Part shown: piece after piece, positions 21,982-34,549 of the stretch
Numbering within the stretch: the first letter of the stretch is position 1
Layout of the letters: every line of letters starts with the position of its first letter
Origin: Streptomyces musisoli
GTDB taxonomy: Bacteria; Actinomycetota; Actinomycetes; Streptomycetales; Streptomycetaceae
Direction: 5' to 3'
Assembly: GCF_016741855.1 (NCBI RefSeq)
Contig: NZ_JAERRH010000001.1
Coordinates: 620,001 to 684,000, forward strand
DNA length: 64,000 bases
The notes under the pieces: generated by a model
Database searches by the model: none
Seen by the model: the letters and a program-made list of their open reading frames with translations, nothing else
Told to the model about the DNA's origin: nothing
Position numbers and translations under genes: made by a program

Positions 21982-24501
21982 CGAGGTCCGGGGTGCCTCG
22001 GGGCCACCAGTCGTCCTGGCCGGGCTCCGACTCGTAGGCGTACCACAGGCCGTCACGGCCCAGCCGGAGCTGGACGTGGCCGCGCGGGTGGGTGAGGCGG
22101 TTGCGCCAGGGGCGGAACGCGGGCAGGTCAGCGGCGAGCAGCAGCGGGCGGGCCCGGTCGAACCGGCCGGCCGGCGGGTCCCACGGCTCCTCCAGGACGG
22201 CCAGCCCCGCCGAGCCGCCCTGCCGCCATGCCGCGACGGCACGCGCGAGGTCGGCCGGCGTGCGGCCGACCGCGTCGGCGAGCCTGGCGTACAGCGTGCG
22301 GGTGGCCGCGGTCAGACCGGAACCGGGGCGGGCCGCGGCCAGCCGGACCGCGTCCTGCCACAGGGTCAGCTCGCCGACCGGATCGCGTCCGGTGCCGAGC
22401 AGGGCGTGGGCGCGGGCGGCGGCGTCGGTCGCCAGCTGGTCCAGCGCGAAGGGGTCCGGGCCGCCGGGCGCCGACGGGTAGACGGGGGGCTGCCCGGGGT
22501 GGGACGGCACCGGCAACGGCAAGGGCGGCGGCGGGAGTTGGCGGGGCGTCAGGGCGTCGGTGGCGCGTACCCCGGGCAGGGCGTGCGGTTGCCGTTCCCG
22601 CGCGGCGCGGGCCGCGTGGGCGGCACTGCGCCGGGACAGCGCGTCGAGCAGGTCCTTCTCGCCCCGGCCGCGCAGCAGGAGCAGCACGAAGGGGTCGGCG
22701 TCGAGCAGGCGTGCCGTCTGGTAGCAGAGGGCGGCGGCGTGCTTGCAGGGGTGGCCGGAGTCGGGACAGCTACAGCGCGGGGCGAGGTCGCCGGGGCCGG
22801 GCAGCAGGGGGACACCACAGTCGGCGAGGGAGTGCGGCAGCTCCTTGTCGAGCAGCGCCGCGATGTGGCCCGCCCGGTCGGCCGCGGTGTCCAGGAACCG
22901 CTCCCAGTCCTCGTCCCGCAGAGTCCGCACCCGTACCTGCACACGGTACGGACGGGGCCGGCTCCCCCGCACGTACGCCAGCACCAGTCCCGGCGTGACG
23001 GTGATGGCGTCCACATTCCCCTGGTCCGCGTAACCGCGGCCCCGCGCCAGGCGCTTGGGGTCCAGCGCGCCCCGCTCCAGCGCACCGACCCAGGCATTGC
23101 CCCACCAGGTCCCGGCGAACGCCCCGCCCGCCCCGCCGGTTCCCCGGGCTGCGAACGCCGGGAAGGTACGACGGAGTTCACCGTCACGATGCGGACTGGC
23201 CATGCTCGACGGCACATGCGGTCCGCCGGAACCGGCACGCGTCGCCCCGCCCACGGAGGGGGTGGCCGCCGAAGCCGAGGAGGCAGTCGCCTGTGCCGAG
23301 AGCACGATCGCCTGAGCCGACGGGACGGGGGCTGGAGCGTGGGCGTCGGACGGCGGCACGGTCGGCGAGGGGGCGGCCGGCGGTGTCGAGGAGGTGGTCG
23401 CCGGAGCCGAGGGGCCGGTGGCAGAGGCACCGGACAACGGCACCGCCGGCGAAGAGGCGGACACGGATGCCGACGGATCGGGCGCCGAAGCCGCGGCGGC
23501 CCGGCCGGTGGGCGCGGGCGATGCCGAGGGCAACGGCGCCGGTGTCGCGGAAGCCGGACCGGTGGATGCCGAAGGCGAAGGCGACGGTGTCGCGGAAGCC
23601 GGACCGGAGAGGGGCGAGGACGACGGCTCCACCAAGCGTGACGGACTCCCGGAAGCCGGACCGGTGGATACCGAAGGCGAAGGCGACGGTGTCGCGGAAG
23701 CCGGACCGGAGAGGGGCGAGGACGACGGCTCCACCAAGCGTGACGGACTCCCGGAAGCCGGACCGGTGGATGCCGAAGGCGAAGGCGACGGTGTCGCGGA
23801 GGCCGGGCCCATTGGTGCCGAGGGTGATGGCTCCACCGAGCACGACGGAGTCGCTGAGGCCGCGTCGGTGGGCGTGGGGGTCGGTGTGGCGTGGGTGGGT
23901 TCGTCCGGCTCGTCGGGGGTTTCCGTCCACGTGGGCATGCGGAAGGCGGTCGCCAGGAAGCGGCGCATGTCCTGTGCGGCCTTGACCCGGGCGCCGCGGG
24001 TGTCCTGCCCGGGCGCGGACGAGGCGTGCGGTGCGGCGCGACCGGGACTCGCGGACGCCCGCCGCTCGGGCCGGGGCTCCGCCGCCTCCGCACGCAACGC
24101 CTCCCGCCGGGCCGCGCGCAGCGCCTCCCGGGCGGCGTCGCCGGGCCGCCGCCCCGCGGCAGACGCGGAACCGGAACCGGCACCAACACCGGCGCCGGAA
24201 CCGGAACTTGAAGTTGAACCTGAACCTGAACCTGAAGCTGAACCGGCGGCATCGGTACCGTCCGGGCCGCCCTCGCCGCCCGCCGTGGCCGGACCGGCCA
24301 CCGCCCCTCGACCGGCACCATCACCGGCACCGGCGACCCCCGTCGCGGAACGCGACGCACGCGGGTCGCCCTCCTCCGCGACGGTCGGGGCGCCCTCCGT
24401 CGTGGCTCGCGCCGTGCCCTCCCGCACGGCCTCGGCCCGCTCCCGGGCCGCCCGCAGGGCCTCGCGGGCGGCGTCGCCGGGGCGGGGCCGGCCGGTGCCC
24501 G

Positions 24502-24505
<4 letters not shown>
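21935..24505 (-). CDS. SWIM zinc-finger protein with long Ser/Pro/Ala repeat region
   Basis: This 856-residue protein is encoded with a SNF2 helicase and overlaps it by ATGA. Residues ~1-170 are charged and Ala-rich, with two GDAAREALRAAR copies. Residues ~185-430 are low-complexity Ser/Pro/Ala/Thr, including a 34-residue unit repeated about 2.5 times (102-bp DNA period near 23559-23860). The conserved C-terminal part starts about residue 440 (FAGTWWGNAWVGALE) and carries the SWIM zinc motif CSCPDSGHPCKH near residue 570. SWIM proteins paired with SNF2 ATPases are common in actinobacteria; a DNA-transaction role is presumed but unproven. The linker length is probably variable between strains. 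Confidence 0.85.
23559..23860. repeat. 102-bp in-frame repeats inside the SWIM gene
   Basis: Two and a half near-identical 102-bp units begin at about 23559, 23661 and 23763, each starting CCGGTGGATRCCGAAGGC. They encode a 34-residue Ser/Pro/Ala unit on the minus strand. High identity between units implies recent expansion or gene conversion. Confidence 0.9.
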
Positions 24506-27357
<2,852 letters not shown>

Positions 27358-27454
27358 ACGTCCTGCCACCTCCCGCCCGTGCGTCGGACCAGATGTCTCC
27401 GACTCTACGGGCGGGGTCTGACAACCGGCTCCGAGGCCCGGTCGGGGCCCCTGG

Positions 27455-28036
27455 TCACGGGACCGTGCGGGAGACCACGAACACGGTCGGGTTCGCCGGG
27501 TCGGACAGGTTGACGACCACGTCCTGGGTGGGCGCCGGGTTCTTGTCCTCGTGGGTCAGACCCCACCAGGGGCCGTCGCCGGAGAAGGTCCAGCCGCTGA
27601 CCTTCCGGTCCCGCTCGCCGACCGCGACGTAGTCCTTCTTCAGCTGTTCCCGGCGCAGGCCCATGCCCTCCAGGAAGCTGTCCAGGCCGGCCGGGTTGGT
27701 GCGGAACTGGACGTAGAGGCGGCTGGTCTTCCAGTTGTTCGTCTCGTAGTAGGCGATGTCGTCGGCGGGGAGCGGGACGGGCACCTGGTAGAGGCGGCGC
27801 TGCACCTTGGACGGCCAGCCGGCGGTGAGGCCGGTGGCGGAGTACTTCGCCTCCTTGTCCTTGCCGCTGTTGCGGCTCTGGTTCGCGGAGATCACCAGGT
27901 AGCCGGCCGGGACGCCGATGAGCAGCACGATGATCAGCAGGGTCAGCGCCCGGCGCCTGGCCTTGTGGCGCGGGTCCTCGGCGTGCTGTCCCCGCTCGTC
28001 CGGCGGGCCGCCCTGGTGGGGCAGCGACGGCGTCAT
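27455..28036 (-). CDS. Membrane-anchored hypothetical protein
   Basis: The 193-residue product has a short hydrophilic N-terminus. One transmembrane helix lies near residues 32-50 (ALTLLIIVLLIGVPAGYLVI), and a soluble, presumably extracytoplasmic domain of about 140 residues follows. That domain contains DDIAYYETNNWKTSRLYVQF, LDSFLEGMGLRREQLKKDY and WTFSGDGPWWGL. I do not recognise its family. ATG 28036 overlaps the ROK kinase stop (ATGA), so the two are coupled. Confidence 0.7.
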   Translation of the reverse strand: MTPSLPHQGGPPDERGQHAEDPRHKARRRALTLLIIVLLIGVPAGYLVISANQSRNSGKDKEAKYSATGLTAGWPSKVQRRLYQVPVPLPADDIAYYETNNWKTSRLYVQFRTNPAGLDSFLEGMGLRREQLKKDYVAVGERDRKVSGWTFSGDGPWWGLTHEDKNPAPTQDVVVNLSDPANPTVFVVSRTVP

Positions 28037-29178
28037 GCGCTGTCCCGGTCGCGGCGGGCCTGGGCGTACCGCTCGTAGCGCTCGTAGCGCTCCACCCGGC
28101 GCCGCTTGGCCCGGCGGAACCGGCGGGCGACCAGCCGGGCCAGGTCGGCGGCGCCCACCATGCCGGCCTCGGGGCCGAGCTGGGCGCGGGTGATGCGGGC
28201 CTCGGGGCGGTAGCCGCGGCCGGTGAGGTGGCGCTTGAAGGCGTCCCGGGCGGGGCCGATGAGCAGGTCGTCGGCGGCGCTGACGCCGCCGCCGATCACG
28301 AAGCAGGAGGGGTCGAGGGCGGCCGCGAGGTTGGCGATGCCGACGCCGAGCCACTGGCCGATGTCCTGGAGCAGCTCCACGCACATCGCGTCGCCCTCGC
28401 GGGCCAGCTCGGTGATCAGCGGGCCGGTGATGTCGCCGACGTTGCCCTTGACGTGCTCGATGATCCCGTAGGCCACCGGGGAGTCGGCGGCGGCCAGCTC
28501 GCGCGCCTCGCGGACCAGGGCGTTGCCGGAGCTGTACTGCTCCCAGCAGCCGCGGTTGCCGCACGGGCAGCGGTGGCCGCCGGGGACGACCTGCATATGG
28601 CCGAACTCGCCGGCGACGCCGAACTTGCCGCGCTTGACCTGGCCGTCCTCCAGGATGGCGCCGCCGATGCCGGTGCCGAGGGTGATCATGACGAGGTGGT
28701 CCTCGCCGCGCCCGGCGCCGAAACGCCACTCCGCCCAGGCGGCGGTGTTGGCGTCGTTGTCCACGAGGACCGGCACGGAGAGCCGGCCGGCGAGGCGGTC
28801 GCGCAGCGGTTCGTTGCGCCAGGACAGGTGCGGGGCGAACAGGACGCGGTTGCGGTCGGCGTCGACCCAGCCGGCCGCGCCGATGCCGACCGCGTGCACG
28901 TCGTGCCGGTCGGACAGGTCCAGGACCAGTTCGACGATGGTGTCCTCGACGACCTTGGGGCTCTTGGACTTGTCCGGGGTCTCCGTGCGGAGCCTCTCCA
29001 GGATGTTGCCGTCGGCGTCCACGACGCCCGCCATGACCTTGGTGCCGCCGATGTCGATGCCGACCGTGGGCACACGGGGTGCTGTCAGGTGGGATCGGCG
29101 TTCCCGTGTCCCGACCGTGCGAAGCACAGGGGCCCGGCGGGAGCCGATGGGGGCGGTGAGGTCGCGGTAGGTGCTCAT
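28033..29178 (-). CDS. ROK-family sugar kinase (glucokinase-like)
   Basis: This 381-residue protein has phosphate-1 motif VGIDIGGTKVMAGVVD near residue 40 and catalytic-region LVDNDANTAAWAEW. Adenosine-side motif VMITLGTGIGGAIL and the ROK zinc motif CPCGNRGCWEQY (near residue 175) follow. These define ATP-dependent sugar kinases or ROK repressors; no N-terminal winged HTH is present, so a kinase is favoured. Unlike the ~317-residue GlkA type it has a ~35-residue N-terminal extension and a C-terminal basic tail with YERYERY repeats. ATG 29178 is chosen although the ribosome site is weak; GTG 29199 is possible. A sugar ABC importer lies just upstream on the same strand. Confidence 0.88.
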   Translation of the reverse strand: MSTYRDLTAPIGSRRAPVLRTVGTRERRSHLTAPRVPTVGIDIGGTKVMAGVVDADGNILERLRTETPDKSKSPKVVEDTIVELVLDLSDRHDVHAVGIGAAGWVDADRNRVLFAPHLSWRNEPLRDRLAGRLSVPVLVDNDANTAAWAEWRFGAGRGEDHLVMITLGTGIGGAILEDGQVKRGKFGVAGEFGHMQVVPGGHRCPCGNRGCWEQYSSGNALVREARELAAADSPVAYGIIEHVKGNVGDITGPLITELAREGDAMCVELLQDIGQWLGVGIANLAAALDPSCFVIGGGVSAADDLLIGPARDAFKRHLTGRGYRPEARITRAQLGPEAGMVGAADLARLVARRFRRAKRRRVERYERYERYAQARRDRDSA

Positions 29179-29286
29179 CGTTGGTCGATTGTGCCTCACC
29201 GCCGGTAGGGGTGCTGTACGGGACGGGAGGCGGGGGTGCGCGAGCCGTGCCGGGTGCGGTCGGTCGTGGTCGATCGCGCCCGTGTG

Positions 29287-29317
29287 GCGGGGGACCGCGC
29301 ACCGGCGCGGCCCCCCG
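29287..29317 (-). terminator. Hairpin after the ABC transporter operon
   Basis: A GC-rich inverted repeat (GGGGGACCGCGC / GCGCGGCCCCCC) lies just beyond the ATPase stop at 29323. The stem has a 2-base bulge. It probably ends the importer transcript before the ROK gene. Confidence 0.5.
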
Positions 29318-29322
29318 TCTCC

Positions 29323-30114
29323 TCAGCCCCGTTGCAGTTCGTGGCGCAGGACGTCCAGGTCGGAGCCGCCGGCCATCTGCCGCGTCAGCTCGTCCAGGGT
29401 GATCTCGTCCCGTGTGTGATTGCCCACCATCGTTCCGCGGCGCAGGAGGACGAACCGGTCGCCCACCAGATACGCGTGATGCGGGTTGTGGGTGATCAAG
29501 ACGACGCCCAGGCCCTCGTCCCGTGCCGCGGCCACATATTTCAGGACCACACCGGACTGTTTCACTCCGAGTGCCGCCGTCGGCTCGTCCAGGATCAGGA
29601 CCTTCGCGCCGAAGTGGACCGCGCGGGCGATCGCCACGCACTGGCGTTCACCGCCGGAGAGGGTGCCGATGGGCTGGTCGACGTCCCGCAGGTCGATGCC
29701 CATGCGGAGCAGCGCCTCCCGGGTGGTGCGGCGCATCAGGCCGGTGTCCAGGCGCTTGAAGGGGCCGACGCCGGTGCGGGGCTCGGAGCCGAGGAAGAAG
29801 TTGCGCCAGACCGGCATGAGGGGGACGACGGCCAGGTCCTGGTAGACCGTGGCGATGCCCCGGTCCAGGGCCTCGCGCGGGGAGGCGAGGCGGATCTCCT
29901 CGCCCTCGATGCGCAGGGTGCCGGTGTCGTGCCGGTGCAGGCCGGCGATGGTCTTGATCAGCGTCGACTTGCCCGCGCCGTTGTCGCCGAGGACGCAGGT
30001 GATCTCGCCCGCGTGGACCTGGAGGGAGACTCCCTCCAGGGCGCGGACGCCGCCGTAGTGCTTGCCGACCCCGGACAGCTCCACCAGGGCCGGGCGCGTC
30101 TCGGTCTCGGTCAT
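29323..30114 (-). CDS. Sugar ABC transporter ATP-binding protein (single domain)
   Basis: The 263-residue ATPase has Walker [17 protein letters not shown] (near residue 40) and a Q-loop YQDLAVVP. Signature LSGGERQ, Walker [13 protein letters not shown] and H-loop LITHNPHHA complete it. It belongs to the CUT2 ribose/xylose/inositol class by sequence, but has only one ABC domain where RbsA/XylG types usually have two, so it should work as a homodimer. ATG 30114 overlaps the permease stop by ATGA. It is the third gene of the SBP-permease-ATPase operon. Confidence 0.92.
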   Translation of the reverse strand: MTETETRPALVELSGVGKHYGGVRALEGVSLQVHAGEITCVLGDNGAGKSTLIKTIAGLHRHDTGTLRIEGEEIRLASPREALDRGIATVYQDLAVVPLMPVWRNFFLGSEPRTGVGPFKRLDTGLMRRTTREALLRMGIDLRDVDQPIGTLSGGERQCVAIARAVHFGAKVLILDEPTAALGVKQSGVVLKYVAAARDEGLGVVLITHNPHHAYLVGDRFVLLRRGTMVGNHTRDEITLDELTRQMAGGSDLDVLRHELQRG

Positions 30115-31163
30115 TTCGTGGCCTCCGCGCGCTTGCGGACCCAGGCGTTGAGCAGGGTCGCGAGGAGCAGCATCGCTCCGAGGAAGAACTTGAACCAGTC
30201 GGGGTTCCACTCGGCGAAGACGATGCCCTTGCTGGTCATGCCGAAGAGCAGGGCGCCGACGGCCGAGCCGACCGCGCTGCCGTAGCCGCCGGTGATCAGG
30301 CAGCCGCCGATGACGGCCGCGATGATGTAGATCAGCTCGTTGCCGACGCCCTCGCCGGACTGGACGGCGTCGAAGGAGAAGAGCAGGTGCTGGCCGGAGA
30401 CCCAGGCGCCGAACGCGACGCCCATGTAGAGGCCGATCTTGGTCCTGGCGACCGGGACGCCGACCGCGCGGGCCGCGTCCTCGTTGCCGCCGACGGCGAA
30501 GATCCAGTTGCCGGTGCGGGTGCGCAGCAGGATCCAGGAGGCGAGGGCGACGAGGCCCAGCCACCACAGGATGGTGACCTTGAAGTCGACGCCGCCGAGG
30601 GTGATCGTCGAGGCGAAGACGGCGCGGGCGCTCGAGAAGCCCTCCATGTCGCCGATGGTCTTGGTGGAGACCGTGCCGTCGATCAGCTTGGTGAGGCCGA
30701 GGTTCATGCCGGTCAGCATCAGGAAGGTGCCGAGCGTCACGATGAAGCTGGGCAGCTTGGTGCGGGTGAGCACGAAGCCGTTGAAGGCGCCGATGGCGAG
30801 GGTGGCCGGCAGCGAGACGCCGACGCCGACCCAGGTGTTCGCCGTCATCTGGTAGCTGAACATCGACGAGATCAGCGCGGAGGACGTCACGAGGACGCCG
30901 GCCGACAGGTCGAACTCGCCGCCGATCATCAGCAGGGCGACCGGTACGGCCATGATGCCGATGGTCGAGGAGGCGTACAGGACCGTGCTGAGGCTGGAGG
31001 CGCGCAGGAAGCCGTCGGCGGCGAAGGCGAAGAAGGCGAGGACGGCCAGGGCGCCGACGACCGAGCCCAGTTCCGGGCGGGCGAGCAGGGTCCGCAGGAC
31101 CGAGGCCGGCGCAATCCTCTCGTCGGCCGTCTTGCCGTCGGTGCGGTCCACGGTCGCGGTCAT
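30111..31163 (-). CDS. Sugar ABC transporter permease (CUT2)
   Basis: This 350-residue permease of the RbsC/XylH family has about nine to ten hydrophobic segments. [19 protein letters not shown] (near residue 82) and [17 protein letters not shown] are the hallmark CUT2 blocks, with [18 protein letters not shown] near the C-terminus. It forms the channel for a monosaccharide or cyclitol at the cytoplasmic membrane. ATG 31163 overlaps the binding-protein stop (ATGA), and its own stop overlaps the ATPase start. Confidence 0.92.
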   Translation of the reverse strand: MTATVDRTDGKTADERIAPASVLRTLLARPELGSVVGALAVLAFFAFAADGFLRASSLSTVLYASSTIGIMAVPVALLMIGGEFDLSAGVLVTSSALISSMFSYQMTANTWVGVGVSLPATLAIGAFNGFVLTRTKLPSFIVTLGTFLMLTGMNLGLTKLIDGTVSTKTIGDMEGFSSARAVFASTITLGGVDFKVTILWWLGLVALASWILLRTRTGNWIFAVGGNEDAARAVGVPVARTKIGLYMGVAFGAWVSGQHLLFSFDAVQSGEGVGNELIYIIAAVIGGCLITGGYGSAVGSAVGALLFGMTSKGIVFAEWNPDWFKFFLGAMLLLATLLNAWVRKRAEATK

Positions 31164-32164
31164 CGGGTGCCCCGGTCGGTGTACTCCGCCAGCGCGGACG
31201 CCTGGTCCTTGGTGATGATCTGCGGGCCGGTCAGGACCGGCTTGCCGCCGCCGAGGACGTCGGCGTTGTACTTGTACAGCCACAGCAGGTCGACGGCCTG
31301 GTAGCCCTGGAGATACGGCTGCTGGTCCACGGCGAAGCCGAGGGTGCCGTCCTTCAGCGCGGCCGCGACCTTGGCGTTGAGGTCGAAGGTGTCGATCTCG
31401 GCCTTGCTGCCCGCGTCCGTCCTGGCCTTCACGGCGGTGTCGGCGTAGGGCGCACCGAGGGTGACGACGGAGTCGATCGAGGTGTCGGCCTGGAGCTTGG
31501 CCTCGATCGCGGACTGCACGTCGGGCATGTTGGTGCCGTTGACGTAGAGCTTGCGCAGTGTGCCGCGGAAGGTCTCGGCGACGCCGTCGCAGCGCTGCTC
31601 GTGGCCGACGTTGCCCTGCTCGTGCAGCACGCACAGGGCCTTCTTCCGGCCGCGCCGGTTCAGCTCGTCGCCGACGGCCTCGCCGGCGATGGTCTCGTCC
31701 TGGCCGATGTGGGTGAGGGCACCGAAGGCCCTGGACTCCTCGGAGCCGGAGTTCACCGTGATCACCGGGATGCCGGCCTTCTCGGCGCGGGCCACGGCGG
31801 CCTTCATGGCGTCCGGCTTGGCGAGGGTGACGATGATGCCGTCGACCTTCTTGTCCACGGCGGCGTCCACCAGCTGGGCCTGCTGCTGGGCCTCGTCGTC
31901 GTGCGAGTACAGGAAGTTGATGTTGTCCTTGATCGCCGCCTGCTTGGCGCCGCTCTGGACGATGTCCCAGAAGGTGTCGCCGTCCCCCGAGTGAGTGATC
32001 ATCGCGAAGGTCCAGCGCGGGGTGTTCACCGCCGCTCTCCCCTGGGCCGCGGCGGCCTTGCGGGCGTCCTCCGCCCGCTTGCCTCCGGTGCTGCTGCACG
32101 CCGCGAGGGACACGGAGAGTGTCCCCGCCAGCGCTATGCCTACCCAGGTCCGAAACCGTGCCAC
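31160..32164 (-). CDS. Sugar-binding lipoprotein of CUT2 ABC transporter
   Basis: The 334-residue periplasmic-type binding protein has a lipoprotein signal peptide with lipobox LAAC (Cys 23). The mature domain is a type-I fold: [64 protein letters not shown] and [13 protein letters not shown]. It captures a sugar or cyclitol outside the membrane for the adjacent permease. GTG 32164 has AAGAAGG upstream. The promoter region carries a TGTCCGGACA palindrome that also occurs in front of the divergent GntR/dehydrogenase genes. Inositol is a reasonable guess for the ligand because of the neighbouring dehydrogenase; this is inference. Confidence 0.92.
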   Translation of the reverse strand: MARFRTWVGIALAGTLSVSLAACSSTGGKRAEDARKAAAAQGRAAVNTPRWTFAMITHSGDGDTFWDIVQSGAKQAAIKDNINFLYSHDDEAQQQAQLVDAAVDKKVDGIIVTLAKPDAMKAAVARAEKAGIPVITVNSGSEESRAFGALTHIGQDETIAGEAVGDELNRRGRKKALCVLHEQGNVGHEQRCDGVAETFRGTLRKLYVNGTNMPDVQSAIEAKLQADTSIDSVVTLGAPYADTAVKARTDAGSKAEIDTFDLNAKVAAALKDGTLGFAVDQQPYLQGYQAVDLLWLYKYNADVLGGGKPVLTGPQIITKDQASALAEYTDRGTR

Positions 32165-32328
32165 GAGGCCGTGCCCTTCTTGCTGTGCTCTTGCTGCTCC
32201 GACGTGCGTGAGGGGCGGGCGACCTCACCGTCGGTGCCTGCCGGCGGTGACCTCACCAGCCCCAAACGCTCCAGTATCGAACACAGGGAACGCGCATGAC
32301 ACGACCGGGGGACCACGCCCGGTCGCAT

Positions 32329-32338
32329 TGTCCGGACA
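32329..32338. promoter_or_regulatory. TGTCCGGACA operator upstream of the importer
   Basis: A perfect 10-bp palindrome lies within ATTGTCCGGACATTG, about 165 bases upstream of the binding-protein GTG. A related ACGTCCGGAC follows 13 bases downstream at 32351-32360. The same palindrome occurs at 33200-33209. It is the likely site of the adjacent GntR regulator. Confidence 0.65.
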
Positions 32339-32384
32339 TTGCGACGAAAGACGTCCGGACGGTGCGAGGAGCGCCGGGGCTCCC

Positions 32385-33149
32385 TCAGGGCCGGACGAGC
32401 AGCTGGAACTCGAAGGAGTAGCGGCTGGGGCGGTAGGTGTGGTCGCCGAACTCGACCGCGCGGCCGGTGTCGTCGAAGGTGGTGCGCTGCATGGTGAGCA
32501 GCGGGGCCCCCTCGGCCTCGGTGAGCCGCTCGGCCTCGGCGGCCGTGGCGCCTCGGGCGCCGATGGACTGGCGGGCGCTGTGCAGGGTGATCCCGGCGGA
32601 CCGCATCAGCCGGTACAGACCGGTGGCCTCCAGCTGGTCGGTGTCCAGGTCCAGCAGGCCCAGGGGCAGGTGGTTGATCAGATAGGCCATCGGCTCGCCG
32701 TGCGCGAGACGGAGCCGCTCGATGCGGTGGACGTCACCGCCCTCGGTGACACCGAGCGCGGCGGCGACCGTGGCGGAGGCCGGAACGACCGTGTTGACCA
32801 GCACCTTGGTCGCGGGGCGCTGGCCGGCCGCCTCCAGGTCGTCGTAGAGGCTGCTCAGCTCCAGCGGACGCTTGACCTGGCTGTGCACGACCTGTGTGCC
32901 CACGCCCCGGCGCCGGACGAGCAGCCCCTTGTCGACGAGGGACTGGATGGCCTGACGGACGGTCGGCCGGGACAGGCCGAGCCGCGCGGCCAGCTCGATC
33001 TCGTTGCCCAGCAGGCTGCCCGGGGTGAGGGTGCCGTGTTCGATGGCTGCCTCCAGCTGCTGGGAGAGCTGGAAGTACAACGGCACCGGGGAGCTACGGT
33101 CCACACGGAGGTCGAGCGACACGGTCGGGTCCACATCTGGTTTCGGCAC
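32385..33149 (-). CDS. GntR-family regulator (HutC/UTRA type)
   Basis: This 254-residue repressor has an N-terminal winged HTH (PLYFQLSQQLEAAIEHG, then GNEIELAARLGLSRPTVRQA). A wing (LLVRRRGVGTQVVHSQ) and a C-terminal UTRA ligand domain (EPMAYLINHLPLGL, ADLTEAEGAPLL-like block) follow. It lies between the sugar importer and a divergently transcribed dehydrogenase. Its probable operator is TGTCCGGACA, found in both flanking promoter regions. GTG 33149 is the most upstream plausible start; no clear Shine-Dalgarno is visible. Confidence 0.88.
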   Translation of the reverse strand: MPKPDVDPTVSLDLRVDRSSPVPLYFQLSQQLEAAIEHGTLTPGSLLGNEIELAARLGLSRPTVRQAIQSLVDKGLLVRRRGVGTQVVHSQVKRPLELSSLYDDLEAAGQRPATKVLVNTVVPASATVAAALGVTEGGDVHRIERLRLAHGEPMAYLINHLPLGLLDLDTDQLEATGLYRLMRSAGITLHSARQSIGARGATAAEAERLTEAEGAPLLTMQRTTFDDTGRAVEFGDHTYRPSRYSFEFQLLVRP

Positions 33150-33199
33150 GGGCCGAGCGTAGCCCCGTGCATGGTTGACGGGAAGTCGTGTAGTTCGGT

Positions 33200-33244
33200 T
33201 GTCCGGACATACGCATTGACAGCGTACGGGGTCCGCCCTCACTT
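33200..33244 (+). promoter_or_regulatory. Operator and promoter of the dehydrogenase gene
   Basis: TGTCCGGACA (33200-33209) sits just upstream of a TTGACA -35 (33216-33221). A 17-base spacer and a TCACTT -10-like element (33239-33244) follow. The first transcribed base would fall at or next to ATG 33252, and no ribosome-binding site is present, so a leaderless mRNA is likely. A repressor on the palindrome would block the -35. Confidence 0.6.
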
Positions 33245-33251
33245 TGTTTCC

Positions 33252-34274
33252 ATGCGCATCGGGGTCATCGGTACGGGCCGCATCGGCACCCTTCACGCGA
33301 GGACGCTCAGCCGCCACCGCGAGGTCGGCTCCCTGATCCTGACCGACGCGGACCCGGCGCGGGCGCAGGCGCTGGCGCACCGGCTGGGCGAGACGGTCGC
33401 GCCGGGCGTGGACGAGATCTTCAAGTGGGGCGTGGACGCCGTGGTGATCACCACGGCCACGGCGGCCCACGCCGAACTCATCGGCCGGGCGGCCCGCTCG
33501 GGCCTGCCGGTCTTCTGCGAGAAACCCATCGCGCTGGACCTGCCGGGCACGCTTCAGGCGCTCGCCGACGTGGAGACCGCCGGGACCGTCCTTCAGATGG
33601 GCTTCCAGCGGCGGTTCGACGCGGGCTACGCCGGCGCCCGGGAGGCCGTGGCCACGGGCCGGCTCGGCAGGCTGCACACCGTACGGGCCATGACCTGCGA
33701 CCAGTCCCCGCCCCCGGCCGAGTGGCTGCCGCTGTCCGGCGGGCTGTTCCGGGACACGCTGATCCACGACTTCGACGTGCTGCGCTGGGTGACGGGCCGG
33801 GAGGTGACCGACGTGTACGCCACCGGGTCGGACGCCGGTCCCGCGATGTTCCGCGAGGCCGGTGACGTGGACACGGGCGCGGCCCTGCTCACGCTGGACG
33901 ACGGCACGCTGGCCACGGCGACGGCGACCCGGCTGAACGGCGCCGGCTACGACGTCCGCATGGAACTGGCCGGGGAGCGCGACACGGTGGTGGTGGGCCT
34001 GGACGACCGCACGCCCCTGGCATCCACCGAACCGACCGGGCCGCCACCGGCGGACAAGCCGTGGGCGGGGTTCCTGGAGCGGTTCGGGCCCGCCTACGAG
34101 GCCGAGCTGAACGCCTTCGTGGAGGTGGTCCGCGGCGAACGCGCCAACCCGTGCGACGGCCACGAGGCGTTGCAGGCGCTGCGGATCGCCGAGGCCTGCG
34201 AGATCTCCCGCCAAAACCGGCGCCCGGTGGCCCTCACCGAGATCCCGGACCGGCCCCGGCCGTCGCACGACTGA
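33252..34274 (+). CDS. Gfo/Idh/MocA-family oxidoreductase (inositol-dehydrogenase-like)
   Basis: The 340-residue protein starts with a Rossmann motif MRIGVIGTGRIGTLHARTL. Residues 90-102 hold the catalytic EKPIALDLPGT (Lys in EKP), and the C-terminal domain has MGFQRRFDAGYAGAREAV, LIHDFDVLRWVTG (His/Asp pair) and GERANPCDGHEALQAL. These are hallmarks of inositol 2-dehydrogenase and related NAD(P)-dependent sugar dehydrogenases. With the CUT2 importer and GntR regulator it forms a polyol or cyclitol uptake and oxidation module. Its last codons lie in a 30-bp tandem array that carries on beyond the stop. Confidence 0.9.
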   Translation: MRIGVIGTGRIGTLHARTLSRHREVGSLILTDADPARAQALAHRLGETVAPGVDEIFKWGVDAVVITTATAAHAELIGRAARSGLPVFCEKPIALDLPGTLQALADVETAGTVLQMGFQRRFDAGYAGAREAVATGRLGRLHTVRAMTCDQSPPPAEWLPLSGGLFRDTLIHDFDVLRWVTGREVTDVYATGSDAGPAMFREAGDVDTGAALLTLDDGTLATATATRLNGAGYDVRMELAGERDTVVVGLDDRTPLASTEPTGPPPADKPWAGFLERFGPAYEAELNAFVEVVRGERANPCDGHEALQALRIAEACEISRQNRRPVALTEIPDRPRPSHD

Positions 34275-34390
34275 GCATCGCCCACGGACCCGGCGCCCGG
34301 CTGAGCGTCGCCCACGGACCCGGCGCCCGGCTGAGCGTCGCCCACGGACCCGGCGCCCGGCTGAGCGTCGCCCACGGACCCGGCACCCCG
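34271..34390. repeat. 30-bp x4 array at dehydrogenase 3' end
   Basis: Four copies (34271, 34301, 34331, 34361) start CTGAGCRTCGCCCACGGACC. The first copy contains the dehydrogenase TGA stop. Only one or a few bases differ among them. Confidence 0.97.
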
Positions 34391-34548
34391 GCCACCACCC
34401 GGGCACGGGCCACCGGATCACCGATCACCGAGCCACCCGGCCACCGGACCACCCGGCCACCGGACCACCCGATCACCGAGCCACCCGGCCACCGGGCCAC
34501 CGGGCCACCGGGCCACCGGGCCACCGGGCCACCGGGCCACCGGCGCCT
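34391..34548. repeat. CCACCGGGC-type short repeats
   Basis: A 9-bp GGGCCACCG unit is repeated perfectly about seven times at 34490-34545. Degenerate relatives (CACCCGGCCACCGGACCA) occur from 34391. It separates the convergent dehydrogenase and P450 genes. Confidence 0.92.
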
Positions 34549-34549
34549 G

